A stretch of DNA of 64,000 nucleotides from Orychophragmus violaceus (GCA_030180135.1 CM058235.1:94421006-94485005); one strand, 5' to 3'. Shown: positions 32,735 to 44,495, counted from the first letter of the stretch. Made by a program: numbers and translations. The notes: generated by a model not told the origin, from the sequence alone.

Positions 32735-35700
32735 TCATATCTTAAGAAATCTAATGCCTACAGCAGCAGTGTGAAACTCATGCTTAGGCCTTGGGAGGGG
32801 CTTGGTCAGTGGATCAGCGACATTCTCATCCGTCGGGACTCTGCTGAGACTTATGCCATAAGACATTGGTATGAAGCCTTCTTGGAATCTTGCATTCTGA
32901 ACCTGTGTAAGACTTTATCGATATAAGTGTCTTGACACAGTCCAATCAACTTGTTTAATCTATCTCTATAGATTCTTATTCCAAGAATATACGCGGCTTC
33001 TCCCATGTCTTTCATTTAAAAACAACTTCCGAGCCAAGTCTTAACAGACTGTAACAACGGAACGTCATTTCCGAGAAGAAGTATGTCATATACATACAAC
33101 ACGAGAAATGCAATTGCGCTCCCACTAGTCTTCTTGTAAACACATGGTTCTTCTTCGCTTCTGATGAAATCAAACTTTTTGATTGCTTCATCAAAACAAA
33201 GATTCCAACTCCGAGATGTTTGCTTCAATCCATAAATGGATCGATGAAGCTTGCATACTTTCCTAGCTGCATTTGGATCGATGAAACCTTCGGGTTGTGT
33301 CATATACACATCCTCTTCCAGAATTCCATTAAGGAAAGCTGTTTTCACGTCCATCTGCCAGATCTCATAGTCATAATGAGCTGCTGTTGCTAGGAGAATC
33401 CGAATGGATTTAAGCATGGCTACCGGGGAATAAGTTTCTTCATAGTCAATGCCATGAATTTGTTTGAAACCTTTTGCCACCAGCCTTGCTTTATATATCT
33501 GAATATTTCCATCCACATCAATTTTCTTCTTGAAAATCCATTTACACTCAATGGGTCTTGCACCATCGGGTAAATCAACCAAAGTCTATACTTGGTTCTG
33601 TGACATGGATCCCATTTCGGATTCAGCGGCTTTCAGCCACTTTTCGGAGTCAGGGCTCATCATCGCTTCTTCAAAATTCGCTGGCTCGTCACTGTCAATG
33701 ATCAACAAATCATGACAATTGGTTACGAGAAATCCATATCTCTCGGGTTCGTGACGGATCCTTTCGGATCTGCGAATTTCAGGCTCCACAGGCGTTGGGT
33801 CTACAACTCTTTGTAGATCCAACTGTTGCTCCTCCACAATGGGCTGGGCGGTTTCCTGTGGCTCTCGAACTTCTTCGAGTTGTACTTTACTCCCACTGTT
33901 TCTCTTGGAAAGAAACTCTCTCTCAAGAAAAACACAGTTCCGAGCAACAAACACTTTGTTCTCGGATTGGTTGTAAAAGTAGTACGCCTTGGTTTCCTTA
34001 GGATAACCAACGAAGTAGCACTTATCAGATTTGGGTTCGAGCTTATCTGTAATTAATCTCTTAACATAAGCTTCACAACCCCAAATCTTCAGGAAAGACA
34101 AACTTGGAACATTTCCAGTCCACATCTCATGTGGTGTCTTTGCAACTGATTTTGACGGAACCCTATTAAGTGTAAACGCAGACGTTTCTAGAGCGTATCC
34201 CCAAAAGGATAATGGAAGAGTTGAGAGACTCATCATTGATCGAACCATATCTAATAAAGTTCGATTCCTCCTCTCGGACACCCCATTCCATTGTGGTGTT
34301 CCAGGAGGAGTGAGTTGTGAAACAATTCCACAATCTCTCAAATGATCACTGAATTCTTGGCTTAAGTATTCTCCTCCACGATCTGATCGAAGAGCCTTAA
34401 TGCTTTTGCCAAGTTGATTTTGTACTTCATTTTGGAATTCTTTGAACCTTTCAAAAGATTCCGACTTGTGTCTCATTAAATAGACATAGCCATACCTGCT
34501 GAAATCATCAGTGAAGGTAATGAAGTATCAAAAATTTCCCCTGGCACTTGTGCTCATTGGGCCGCACACATCTGTATGTATAAGGCCCAATAGGTCACTG
34601 GCCCTTTCATTTTGTTTGTTGAAAGGGGCCTTAGTCATTTTGCCCAGTAAACAAGATTCACATTTCTCACATGATTCATAATCAAATGAGCCCAGCAGCC
34701 CATCACTATGGAGCTTTTGGATCCGTTTCTCGTTTATGTGGCCCAAACGACAATGCCAAAGAAAAGTCTGATTCGTATCATTTGATTTGAATCTCTTGGT
34801 GTTAATGTTATAGATTGGTGTGCTTTGGTTTAAAACATAAAGCCCATTCTCTAATGGGCTGCTACCATAAAATATATCATTGTAATCAAAAGAACAACAT
34901 TTATTCTTAATTGAAAACTGATATCCTTCTACATCCAAAATAGGAATAGAAATAATATTTCTGCTTATAGCAGGTACATAGTAGCAATTATTAAGTTTTA
35001 AAACCAAACCAGAAGGTAAAGACAAGTTATATGTTCCTACGGCTAATGCAGCAACTCTTGCTCCATTCCCCACGCGTAGGTCCACTTGCCCCTTTTCCAA
35101 CTTCCTACTGTTGCTTAGGCCCTGCATATTTGTACAAATATGAGCACCACAACCGGTATCCAATACCCAAGAAGTAGAACCAGAAGTAGTAACATTTACT
35201 TCTATAACATAAATACCTGAAGATGAAGTCTCGAAAGTCTTCTTCTTCTTCTTCTCTTCCAAGAATTTGTTGCAGTTTCTCTTCCAATGTCCAGGCTCTT
35301 TACAGTAATGGCACTTATCAGTCACAGATGGGCCAGGCTTGGGCTTGGGGGCTGGCGCAGGCGTGTCCGGGTTCTCAACCTGGACGGCCTTGCCCTTTCC
35401 CTTCCCTTTGCCAAGTTTCTTAAACTTCTTACCTCCTTGTACCATAAGTACATTCGGAGTGCCCTTCTTGATATTAGGCTCAGCTGTTTTGAGCATCCCA
35501 TGCAGTTCAGTCAACGTCTTCGTCAAGTTATTCATGTTATAGTTCATAACAAACTGATCATAACTTGACGGCAGTGACTGCAGAATGATGTCAGTAGCCA
35601 ACTCTTGGCTAATGGGACAATCCAGCCTCCCCAGGTTATCAATATAACCCACCATCTTAATGACATGAGGACTGACTGGACCGTCCTTTGGTAGCTTGCA

Positions 35701-36087
35701 TTCAATGAGAGATTTAACCGTCTGGTACCTCTCAGTTCGTGCTTGCTCCTGAAACATACTTTTCAGGCTAGTGATCATCTCCACTGGCGACTCCACGTTC
35801 TCGTATTGCTTTTGCAAATCCGAGTTCATGGTAGCCAACATGAGACAATTCACATCGACCACATCATTAGAGTGCTTATCCCAAGCACTCCTTTCTGCAT
35901 GTGGAGCATTGGCTCTGGGTTTTTCAGGGAGAACAGTTTCCAGGACATAGTCCCTTTTCTCCTGCTTGAGAACAATTCTCAAGTTCCGATACCATTCGAG
36001 AAAATTCGATCCAGTTAACTTGTCCTTCTCAAGGACGGATCGCAGGGAGAAAGAGTTATTATGAGTGTTAGTCATAGCTGAGAACAA
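32735..36087 (-). pseudogene. Copia gag-pol (copy B), stops and RNase H deletion
   Basis: The ATG is at 36087. Gag, zinc knuckle (CHYCKEPGHWKRNC), protease (DTGCGAHIC) and the start of integrase form one open frame to 34528. A CGA-to-TGA change at an integrase arginine (RGNF|R) then stops it. The frame resumes at 34476-33586 (integrase core SDRGGEYLS to the chromodomain-free tail) and stops again where TGG became TAG. RT is open from 33582 to 33016, but the catalytic YVDD of copy A reads YVYD here. The RNase H core is deleted as in copy A, leaving only the ADPLTKPLPRPKHEF end near 32780. Copy A retains codons lost here, so these stops postdate duplication. Confidence 0.87.
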
Positions 36088-37190
36088 AGAAAGGTAAAAG
36101 GTTTAGTTATGATGTTCAAGAAATGAGAAGTCTTAACTTTTAAGAAACTCGCATTATATTCAAACAATGTTTCCTCAGATGAATATAATGATCCAAGACC
36201 CATACTTCACTAAATTCAAGTGAGCCACTGGCTATCACTCAACTTTAGCTATCTAGGTAAGCAACAACTTTGCTAGTTATATCCAATATAACTCTTGGTT
36301 GTGGATTGACATCTTATGTCCAATCCATCTGATGTCTCTGAGCCCAAAACGATTTTGATGGCCCAGTCAAGTAAACCAATCTCTTCAGTCATGTAATTGT
36401 CGATGTCTTGCACTGCAAGTCCATCAACACGATTACCTCTGTCTTACTCATGAAATTGTGGACATCTTGCACTGAAAGTCTATCGCACAATTAAATAGGT
36501 CTTGACAGTTGACAAGATTGGAAAGACATCAAGGATTACTTGATATTTTGATTGAGGAACGGAATTATTTAAAACGTTCAGTTTTATTATGTTTTAATTC
36601 TTATAATTAAATGATTTATCTTGCTTCGGTTCTGTGATTTCAGGTTCAATAACCTAATCAGCAAATCTGATGTCGACCGACACTACTATAGTGTCGATCG
36701 ATGCAAGATAACCAAAAGCAATCCGCGATAACCGATCAAACCGATCAATCCAATTGATCCGGTTTTGAATACCTGTCAGCGTCGATCGATGCTACATTAG
36801 CATCGGTCGATGTCAACCTAATCAAACCAATCGCAATTAAATCATTCACAGAGTTCAACCATTACTAACCAAGCTCGATAACCGGTCCAATCCAATTGAA
36901 CCGATTCATCAATCTCGCGAGGTTTGTGTCGACCGACACAACATTTGTGTCGATCGACACTAGGCAAAAACTGAGTTTTATTCGGGTTTTCGCCCTGTGT
37001 CGATCGATGCCGGATTGGCATCGATCGACACCATGCGAAAAAGCCCTAAAACGTTTTCGAACAGAACCCTAAACTAGGTTTTCATGAAAACGAATTTTAG
37101 CAAGTTTGTATCAACCATACACAGATTCAGATTCAACTAATCTAATCAACATGCTACAGATTCAATGGAACCCTAAGGCTCTAATACCAC
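36088..37190 (-). other. Copia 5' leader with palindromes and initiator-Met primer site
   Basis: About 1.1 kb, non-coding. The primer site TGGTATTAGAGCC (minus strand, about 37177-37189) next to the 5' LTR is one base off the initiator tRNA-Met complement. Between 36670 and 37040 there are about nine units such as TGTCGACCGACAC, TGTCGATCGATGC and TGTCGATCGACAC, mostly in pairs. Confidence 0.78.
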
Positions 37191-37872
37191 TGAAGGAATT
37201 TCTAGCAGTTCTAATCAGGATTAGCAACCCTAGTCTGAATTCCGAGCCTAGGATCTAAGGTTCATATAATTGAATCTATGGGATCTCAGATTTACCTGGT
37301 GATTTGCAGCGGAAGTTTTAGCAGATAATCGAGATCACGAAGCACCTCAAACGCTGTGCCTCTACTGGTATCCACACGCACACAAACTGGACAGGAGGGA
37401 TGCTAGTGCATATAGAGATCCAATCTCTTCAGAGGTTTCTATTCAAGTTCTGGTGGCTGTGAATTAGGTTAGAAACAAGTTTAGGTCGACCATATATCTT
37501 ATATATGTCGGCTTAAACCACAACGGAATTAACCAACGATTAAACCGTATTAATCTGGTTAATCCGCGAGTTGTGTCGATCGATGCACTATCTGCAACGA
37601 TCGACACTGCCCCAGAATATTGATATCGAATGCATATCAAATATGCATTCTCTGGATCATTACATTAATGATCAACCTCGTCTTTAACGCTCAGTTTGCT
37701 AAGGTGTGTGACCCTGTAGGATCATATAACACTAGCAATGAGTTCTCAACTCATTGATCATAAGTGGCTTCTAGCAAAGCGTTATGACTACCTAGTGTCA
37801 TGTGATTGTCTCATCTTGACAATACGACTTTCACTTAGAGCAAGTACAATCGATTTCAGGACATTCCCAACA
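37191..37872 (-). repeat. Copia 5' LTR (copy B)
   Basis: 682 bp. Read on the minus strand, two palindromes (37594-37607 and 37573-37586) precede a TATA-like CATATATAAGATATATGG (37490-37507) by about 65-110 bp. Confidence 0.95.
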
Positions 37873-37877
37873 CACTA

Positions 37878-39579
37878 GGTGTGTGTCGATCGATGCAACA
37901 CTGTTTTCACAGTTTTCACCTGAGAGATTTTCTCCAAAATCCGAAAATTCAACCTCCTCTACCAACTCAGCTGTGCTTAGCTCAAATCCTTCACCTAGGT
38001 GAGATTCATCATCAATGTACACAGACCATGCCTTAATATGAGTGTCTGCTACTCCTTTTCCCTTCATAGAACTCTAAATCTGATTCACCTGAGTATCCAA
38101 CTGCTTCATATGAGTGTTCAGAGACTCAACCTTTCCATTGAGATCCTCATAGACAGCATCCAGCTTCTTATTGCAGTCTACAGAAATCTTGGTCTGACTC
38201 TCCAGCAGTTGTTCCATCATTGCCTCCATCTTACTCTCATGAGCAGTGGCTGCAGGAGGAGTCTGATAAGATGAAGATCCATAGGTTCTCTGAGTACCTT
38301 GTCCAAAAGGTTTCTGAAAACCACTAGTCTGTCCAAAACCAGCTGAGTTCTGATTTCCTGTAAAGGCACTCTTCTGTCCTCCATTGAAGAATCTGTTTCC
38401 CTGTTGATTACCAAATCTGTTACCTTGGAAACCAGATCATCCAATGTAATTCACATCTTCTTCCTGAGTGTCCTCCTCAGTCTGAATTACCTTTATATCT
38501 TGAGCAAAGTGGACAGCCTTCTTACTAGCCAGGAGATTGCAAATTGTGTCCAGCTTAGATCTAAATTCAGCCATCTCTGAATTCTCTACACTTCCACCAG
38601 ATTTCTTCCTCCTATCATCCATAGTTTTGCAACTGTTGCTGCTCACTAAGTTCTCAATCAACTGCTTAGCTTGTGCAGGAGTCCTGGTGTTGAAGTTTGC
38701 ATTACTGGAGTTATCCAGCGCAGACTGATATGGCAGATCTATGCCTCTGTAGAAGATACCTAGCAATGTGACCTCAGTGAATCCATGGTGTGGGCAGTCT
38801 CGCTGATACTTCCTGAATCTCATCCAGGCAGCTTTTAAAGGCTCCACAGGGCCTTGGAAAAATTGCAGAATGTCCTGTCTGGACTGATCTGAGCGCGCAT
38901 CATCGTAGAAATGTCTCAGAAACTCACCTTTCAGAGCTGCCCAAGTGGTATACTGACCAGGTGCCAGTTGCTTCAGCCATGCAGCAGCGTCTCCAGCGAG
39001 ACTGTATGGAAAGAGTTTGAGAAATAGGTAATCCTGGAAAACTCCATCATACTTCATGCCAGTGATTATATCCTCAAACTGATCAATGTGATCCATAGGC
39101 TGCTCCGTTGGATGTCCATGGAAAGCATTCTGTCTCATCAGCGAGTAGTAGATGGTCTTGATCTCAAAATCGTCCCTCTCAAAACCAGGAAGTACTAGAG
39201 CCGACCGGTTTGCATGAAACTCATCCGGTCTGTTGTAGTCAGCTAAAGTCCTCTCATGGACAAACATCTGTCTACCTTGGTTCTGTCCTTGCGCCTGCGG
39301 CTGTGGTTGTGGTTCAGGTTCCTCAACCTCAGGGATCACACGTCTCTCAGCATCAATCCTCTGCCCAGAAGCATTGTAAGGATTGTTTTGCGGATCCCTC
39401 AGGATACCTTGAGCATCGGCTATCAGAATCAAACGTTCACGTGCCATCCTTGCTCTTCTTTCTCTTTTGTTAGTCCTCTCTAGTCGTCCAAGTTCTTCAA
39501 GTCCGAGATTAACGAGGTTCAAGTTCTGATTACTTCTTGTTTCACGTGTCTGCATAAACTGTCTGTAATCGTCAAGCAA
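37878..39579 (-). pseudogene. Athila-1 gag (copy B), two internal stops
   Basis: Nucleocapsid/capsid precursor of Athila-1. The ATG is at 39579 and 380 codons are open to 38437. The Retrotrans_gag core is FPYSLAGDAAAWLKQLAPG, then FLRHFYDDARSDQSRQ and CPHHGFTEVTLLGIFYRG. A TGA at 38437 interrupts a glycine/glutamine-rich linker (GNRFGNQQGNRFF), and a further stop occurs near 38075 in a coiled-coil-like segment (LNTHMKQLDTQVNQ). The frame then runs to the Copia junction at 37877 and would continue in the protease at 31226. The N-terminal region has a PQPQPQ acidic/proline stretch. No zinc knuckle is visible, as is usual for Athila gag. Confidence 0.85.
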
Positions 39580-39662
39580 CGATCGATGCTATCAGTGCAA
39601 CGATCGATTCAATCTCAGAATCGCCTAGTGACGATCGACACAAAAGGTGCAACGATCGACGC
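39577..39662. repeat. CGATCG palindrome cluster in the Athila-1 leader
   Basis: Four units (GCAACGATCGATGC, GCAACGATCGATTC, GACGATCGACAC, GCAACGATCGACGC) overlap the gag start region. Confidence 0.75.
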
Positions 39663-39795
39663 AAAGCAAAATCGGTACCTGCGACAGAGAGAAAACAGAG
39701 AAAAATTAGTAACTAAAAATAAAAATAAAACAAAACAAAGAAAATAAAAATCCTAGTAGAAACCCTAAGTTCGATCCTATCGAAGACTCTAAGAG

Positions 39796-39813
39796 TCCCC
39801 GGCAATGGCGCCA
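39796..39813 (-). other. Athila-1 primer binding site (tRNA-Asp type)
   Basis: TGGCGCCATTGCCGGGGA on the minus strand, one base different from the Athila-2 site and complementary to the tRNA-Asp 3' end. Six bases separate it from the LTR. The leader 39663-39795 shows nothing else. Confidence 0.87.
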
Positions 39814-39819
39814 AAAACT

Positions 39820-41011
39820 TGGTAGGGTCTAGTTTTAATCCTATTCTACTGCAAGTGCAAAGTCAAGTGATTGTAGTATATAGGGTATCGAATCCACAGA
39901 GACTCTGGTCTCGATAGATAAAGAACCGTAGGAATTTAAACTAAGAAGAAAGCAGATGTGAAGTAAACTAGAAAGCAAAGCAAGAAAGTAAATCAATAGC
40001 AGGATTAGTTGTGAAAGCAGTTAATTAGAGGCGCTAAGTCTAGGGTATTCTCAGGAAATCAGACAAGCAGACAAATCAATCAGTCAGGATCTAATTAAGG
40101 ACAGTTCTAGAACTCAAATGACGGATATAGAATTAACCAAATCTCTTTGCGAGAATTCTCTAAGTCTAAGTGCAGCAATCCAAATTCCTTTGCAATTACT
40201 AACAGATTAAACCAGCATTAATTTCAAGTTCGATATGTTCACAATTAAACTAAACCAAATTCCTTTGCGAGAAGTTTAATTGCTCAACCTAAATAGTTCA
40301 GATTCTAAACCACACTCTCGTGTCGTATTTAGCAACTTAAGATCTAGATTCTAATTGATCAGGTTAGAACTAGCATTAAACACAATTTAGCTTGAAGAAC
40401 ATTCTATTCATGTGAATCCTTAACTGAATTAAACAAGTCTAGCAAGTCATCAAATCCTTAATGAGAAACCCTAAACCTAACTATGAATCTACTCAGACAT
40501 AGAATATGAAAGCATAATCAATGAATAAATAGATTGCATATAAGAAATTAAATAGATAAAGGGGTTTGAAATCTTCTCCAAAATAGATGAAGTACAGGAT
40601 TAGATCAGCCCCAAAAGCTCTCAAAATCTCTTAGCTCTAAGTATGAAAGCGTAAGTAAAATAAACACCAAAATCCTAATTATATAGGCTTAATCTCGGCT
40701 GGGGCTTCTTTGTAAATACTGGAAACTTCTGGGCCAAAGTGCAAAATCTTCAATCTTCATTAAACCGCCGCGTCGGCCCATCTCGCTAGTGTGTCGATCG
40801 ACACCAAAGGTGTGTCGATCGATGCATGATCTCGAAATCGGACAGTGAGCTCAATCTCTCGGCCATACACTCCAAAAATTCCAAAATGCTCCAATATCTC
40901 CAGTTCTGCTCCAAACCTGATTAAACCTGTAAAAGACTCTAAAAGAACACAAAAGAACACTAAAACACAATTATATCATGGCATAAAACCGGTAAAAACC
41001 ATGATATATCA
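39820..41011 (-). repeat. Athila-1 5' LTR (copy B)
   Basis: 1192 bp. On the minus strand, U3 carries GTGTCGATCGACAC (40791-40804) and a second unit (40812-40825), followed about 105-140 bp later by the TATA box CCTATATAA (40679-40687). This is the likely promoter of the element. Confidence 0.95.
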
Positions 41012-43262
41012 ATGGGCAACCAAAATCAGTTGCAGTTGTCAGCTGTAAATACATGGTTTGAAGACTTCGCGGACAAAATGGGGCTGATGAAAGGAGCTAT
41101 TAGTAGTTTACAAAATGCAGCAAAGGTTGAGGCGAAGAAATCAGTTTCACATGAAGAAGAACGTGGAGAATCATGTTATTCGAAAAATCCGGTACGTTTA
41201 CATATTGGTCTCTTGCTGATTTGTTCTACTCTATTGCGGATTTAATCACGGTCTTCTATATACTGCGTTCATCGTCCTTCTTTACTCATGCAGGTCAGAG
41301 TTGATATCCATAGAGACGTTGAAGCTGGAAACAGCCTACCAGAAACTATAGTATGCATCATTTCCCAAATCCTTGCTTGTTGTTTAAATTAATACTTTCG
41401 GTTTAAAGATTTGGATGTGATATTGGGGTTTATTTAATATTGTAGGCTGCGACTGATTTAATTGGAGAAAAGGACTGGAAAGACAGTGTTTCCGAAAACT
41501 TGGTATGAGATTTGTGTCCTATTTTTTCACTTGTTGTTTTTATATTTCTTATGTTACATCGTTGTTTCTATAATGAGCTTCTATTTACTTTGCAGTCATG
41601 GTTAGAAAGACCTACTCTCGAGAAAAAGACACCAAAAGTGAAGAAAGCAAACAAAAAAGCTGTTGAGAAGAAGATTAGAAAATCTGAGAAGGCAGTGAAG
41701 GTAAAAGTAGAGCCTGTTGAGAAGTTTGTGACATCAAAGAACCGGGGGAGACGGAATAAAAAGGGTGTGAAACAAGTAGATGAAGATGAAGCGGATGAGG
41801 ATAACACAGATTTTGGCAACCATTTGGACTTGCTAGCCGCACAGCTGCTCAAGAACAAAGGAGATGAAGATGGTGGCCGGGTCAGACTCTTGGCGCAGAC
41901 ACAAATAAGCCCTTATATCCCTAGTTCAATTGTGAAAAGGATCATGTCAACCTGTGCAGCATTTGGAAAATTCTCAAGTGACTTCGCGTATGATCCATTT
42001 GAAAAAGTGGAAGAGAGGAAACTCCAAAATCTTATGGACTTAATGCAACAGGATGAGTAAGTTTTTGTATTTGCTTGTTGTCATTGTTGCTTATGTCATT
42101 TTGCTTGTTGTTGGTCATTGTTGGTCATTGTCATTGTCATTGTCATTTTTCTTATTGTTGGTCATTGTCATAATACTTAACATACAACATGTGTTTTCTA
42201 TGTTTTGATAGGGAGGAGCCAATTAGCACATTCAACCCTGAGGTTAACTTCTATAAAAGGCTAATGATGCCGCAGGAAGAATGGCCAGAAACTAATTATG
42301 GTTGGTTAGGCGATCAGGTAAGCTCTTGGATCTTTGACTACAAGCTTCTGTCTTGTTCCGTGTTGCTGATTGTTATGTTATATTGATGCGGATATTTCTG
42401 TGTCTTCACTGCGGATTTTTTGTTCTGTGTTGCTGATTTTTATGTTATATTGATGCGGATTTTTATGTGCTTGTTGACGATATCAAAATCCTTTGTTGTG
42501 TATATACGGGTTACTTTCCGAGTTGCTAATCAATTTCAGCATATGACGGCGGCCATGCGAATGTTCCACAAGCGGTTACTACTGGATGAGAATCCTTACC
42601 GGACTGATCGTGTTGCTTTCATCGACCAAATGTTTATCAATTTTTGGTATCAGGAGACTAAAGAATTTGAGAAGAAAAAGGCGAAGTTCATATTCAAGTC
42701 CGGCTACAAGGATGTGTACTCTGGTGTTGGTCTTGGCGATGATATCAGTACTAACAAGAGATGGATCGATGATGTGGATGTTGTCTACTTCTGCCACAAT
42801 TACAACAACAACCATTGGGTGGCATGTGAACTTGATTTGCTTCAAAGAAAGATTGACATCTACGACAGTATCATCAACGATAAGAGCAAGAAGTTGGTCA
42901 CTAACCAGGTGAATAAGTATGCAAAGATGCTACCATATTGGATCAGAACAGAGACTGCAAAAGGTAATTAGGATCTAGTTTTTAATCAAATCATCATATG
43001 TTATCTACTTGTTAATACTCTAGTTTCTTTTCATTTTGTAGGTGCAACTAATAAATGGAATTAGCATCAATAAAAAGTTAACTTTATCAAGGATATACCA
43101 CAAAACACTCAAGTGGGAGATTGTGGTATTTATGCATTGAAGTTCGTCGAGTGCCTTGCTCTTGGTGTACAGATGGATGATTTGAGCGACGAGATCATTG
43201 GCGACATGCGCTTGAAGCTAGCAGCTGAAATATTTGATGAATGTCCAGAAAAGAAGCAGTAG
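41012..43262 (+). pseudogene. Ulp1-like cysteine protease domain, 3' half of the MULE gene
   Basis: Continuation of the gene at 23789-25226 after Athila-1. Exons by GT-AG rules: to 41191, 41294-41350, 41446-41502, 41596-42056, 42212-42317, 42540-42964 and about 43078-43262. A basic KKANKKAVEKK region and an acidic stretch precede the C48 peptidase domain. The catalytic histidine is in NNNHWVACELD, the aspartate in IDIYDS and the cysteine in VGDCGIYALKF. The last intron needs a non-consensus-looking acceptor (AAAAAG at 43072-43077), because the nearer acceptor leads to stops. Ulp1 proteases remove SUMO-like modifiers; here the gene is transposon cargo. Introns and the 3' end carry many GCGGATTT motifs. 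The catalytic half itself looks undamaged. Confidence 0.85.
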
Positions 43263-43431
43263 ATGTCTGACCCGGTCCGACGTGCTGATATAGGCCATGA
43301 ACCTCGGCCTGCCACACAAGCTTAGTCTGAATCTGAAACTTGTTGGACTTTTTTATGTTTTGTTTAGAACGCTCGTTATTATGTACGTGTTTGGTTCGTT
43401 TTGTGTCAGTCTCGTCCAATTTTTTACTTTT

Positions 43432-43556
43432 GTTGCGGATTTATCTACTGTGATGCGGATTTATCTAATGTCTTGCGGATTTATCTATTTTGTTGCGGAT
43501 TTATGTAATGTGTTGCGGATTTATCTATTTATTGCGGATTTATCTTTCGAAATTTA
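43432..43556 (+). repeat. Array of six TGCGGATTTA units after the ULP-like gene
   Basis: Six near-regular copies of (T)TGCGGATTTATcTA at about 19-23-bp spacing in the 3' flank of the protease gene. This is the densest cluster of the motif. Confidence 0.85.
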
Positions 43557-43579
43557 CATTAGATAACATTATAATACAC

Positions 43580-44495
43580 AGATCTAACGCGAATTTTACT
43601 AAACCTTTACCCCAATATACTACTAAAACTATACCCCAAACACAAAATAGCTAGACTAAAGAAGAAATTGTAAAATCAACCCTAAATTACCCTAAACCCT
43701 ATACCAAACACCTCAAATATTAGCTTATACTAGTAAAATTATACCCCAAACACAAAATAGCTAGACTAAAGAAGAAATTGTAGAATCAACCCTAAATTAC
43801 CTTAAACCCTATACCAAACACCTCAAATATTAGCTTATACTAGTAAAACTATACCCCAAACACAAAATAGCTAGACTAAAGAAGAAATTGTAAAATCAAC
43901 CATAAATTACCCTAAACCCTAAACCAAACACCTCAAATATTAGCTTATACTAGTAAAACTATACCCCAAACACAAAATATCTAGACTAAAGAAGAAATTG
44001 TAAAATCAACCCTAAATTTCCCAAACCCTAAACCCTATACCAAACACCTCAAATATTAGCTTATACTAATAAAATTATACCCCAAACACAAAATAGCTAG
44101 ACTAAAGAAGAAATTGTAAAATCAACCCTAAATTTCCCAAACCATATACCGAACACCTCAAATATTAGCTTATACTAGTAAAACTATACCCCAAACACAA
44201 AATTGCTAGACTAAAGAAGAAATTGTAAAATCAACCCTACATTACCCTAAACCCTAAACCCTATACCGAACACCTCAAATATTAGCTTATACTAGTAAAA
44301 CTATACCCCAAACACAAAATAGCTTGACTAAAGAAGAAATTGTAAAATCAACCCTAAATTACCCAAACCCTAAACCCTATACCAAACACCTCAAAAATTA
44401 GCTTATACTAGTAAAACTATACCCCAAACACAAAATAGCTAGACTAAAGAAGAAATTGTAAAATCAACCCTAAATTTCTCAAACCCTAAAATTTT
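43580..44495. repeat. Minisatellite, about 8 copies of a 109-117-bp unit
   Basis: The anchor ATACCCCAAACAC recurs at 43631, 43741, 43851, 43961, 44077, 44186, 44303 and 44419, giving steps of 110, 110, 110, 116, 109, 117 and 116. The longer steps carry an extra AACCCTA. The array lies exactly between the convergent 3' ends of the ULP-like and transposase genes. It contains CCCTAAACCCTA, which resembles the plant telomere repeat. No coding content. Confidence 0.9.

Larger units (their letters stand above)
22829..36629 (+). repeat. Segmental duplication copy B
   Basis: Collinear with 1-18708 apart from the Harbinger in copy A. Here the sequence continues past the copy A breakpoint into the complete Copia, the rest of Athila-1 and the 3' half of the ULP-like gene, so B is the parental arrangement and A the derived copy. 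Confidence 0.9.
31227..37872 (-). mobile_element. Ty1/copia element nested in Athila-1 (copy B, both LTRs)
   Basis: 682-bp LTRs at 31227-31908 and 37191-37872, flanked by CACTA at 31222-31226 and 37873-37877. Minus-strand order: 5' LTR, initiator-Met PBS, long leader, gag-pol, 3' non-coding, polypurine tract, 3' LTR. The LTRs differ at roughly ten sites by eye, so it is young. RNase H is deleted and pol has several stops, so it cannot move on its own. 31909-32734 is non-coding apart from the purine tract at 31909-31923. Confidence 0.95.
25227..41011 (-). mobile_element. Athila-1 LTR retrotransposon, non-autonomous, with nested Copia
   Basis: The LTRs are at 25227-26419 and 39820-41011 with flanking ATGGG duplications (25222-25226, 41012-41016). 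Without Copia it is about 9.1 kb. Order on the minus strand: 5' LTR, tRNA-Asp PBS, gag, protease, spacer, ATHILA ORF-1, purine tract, 3' LTR. There is no reverse transcriptase, RNase H or integrase anywhere in it. I counted about two dozen differences between its LTRs (near 2%), so it is fairly young. It interrupts exon 2 of the MULE ULP-like gene. Confidence 0.95.

Noticed and set aside
41012..41245. ATG at the Athila target duplication as a new gene start
   Set aside because: The ATG comes from the duplicated ATGGG and sits in the middle of an exon of the ULP-like gene.
43580..44495. Regular repeats resembling a CRISPR array
   Set aside because: The units are ~110 bp with no alternating unique spacers, in plant nuclear DNA; this is a minisatellite.
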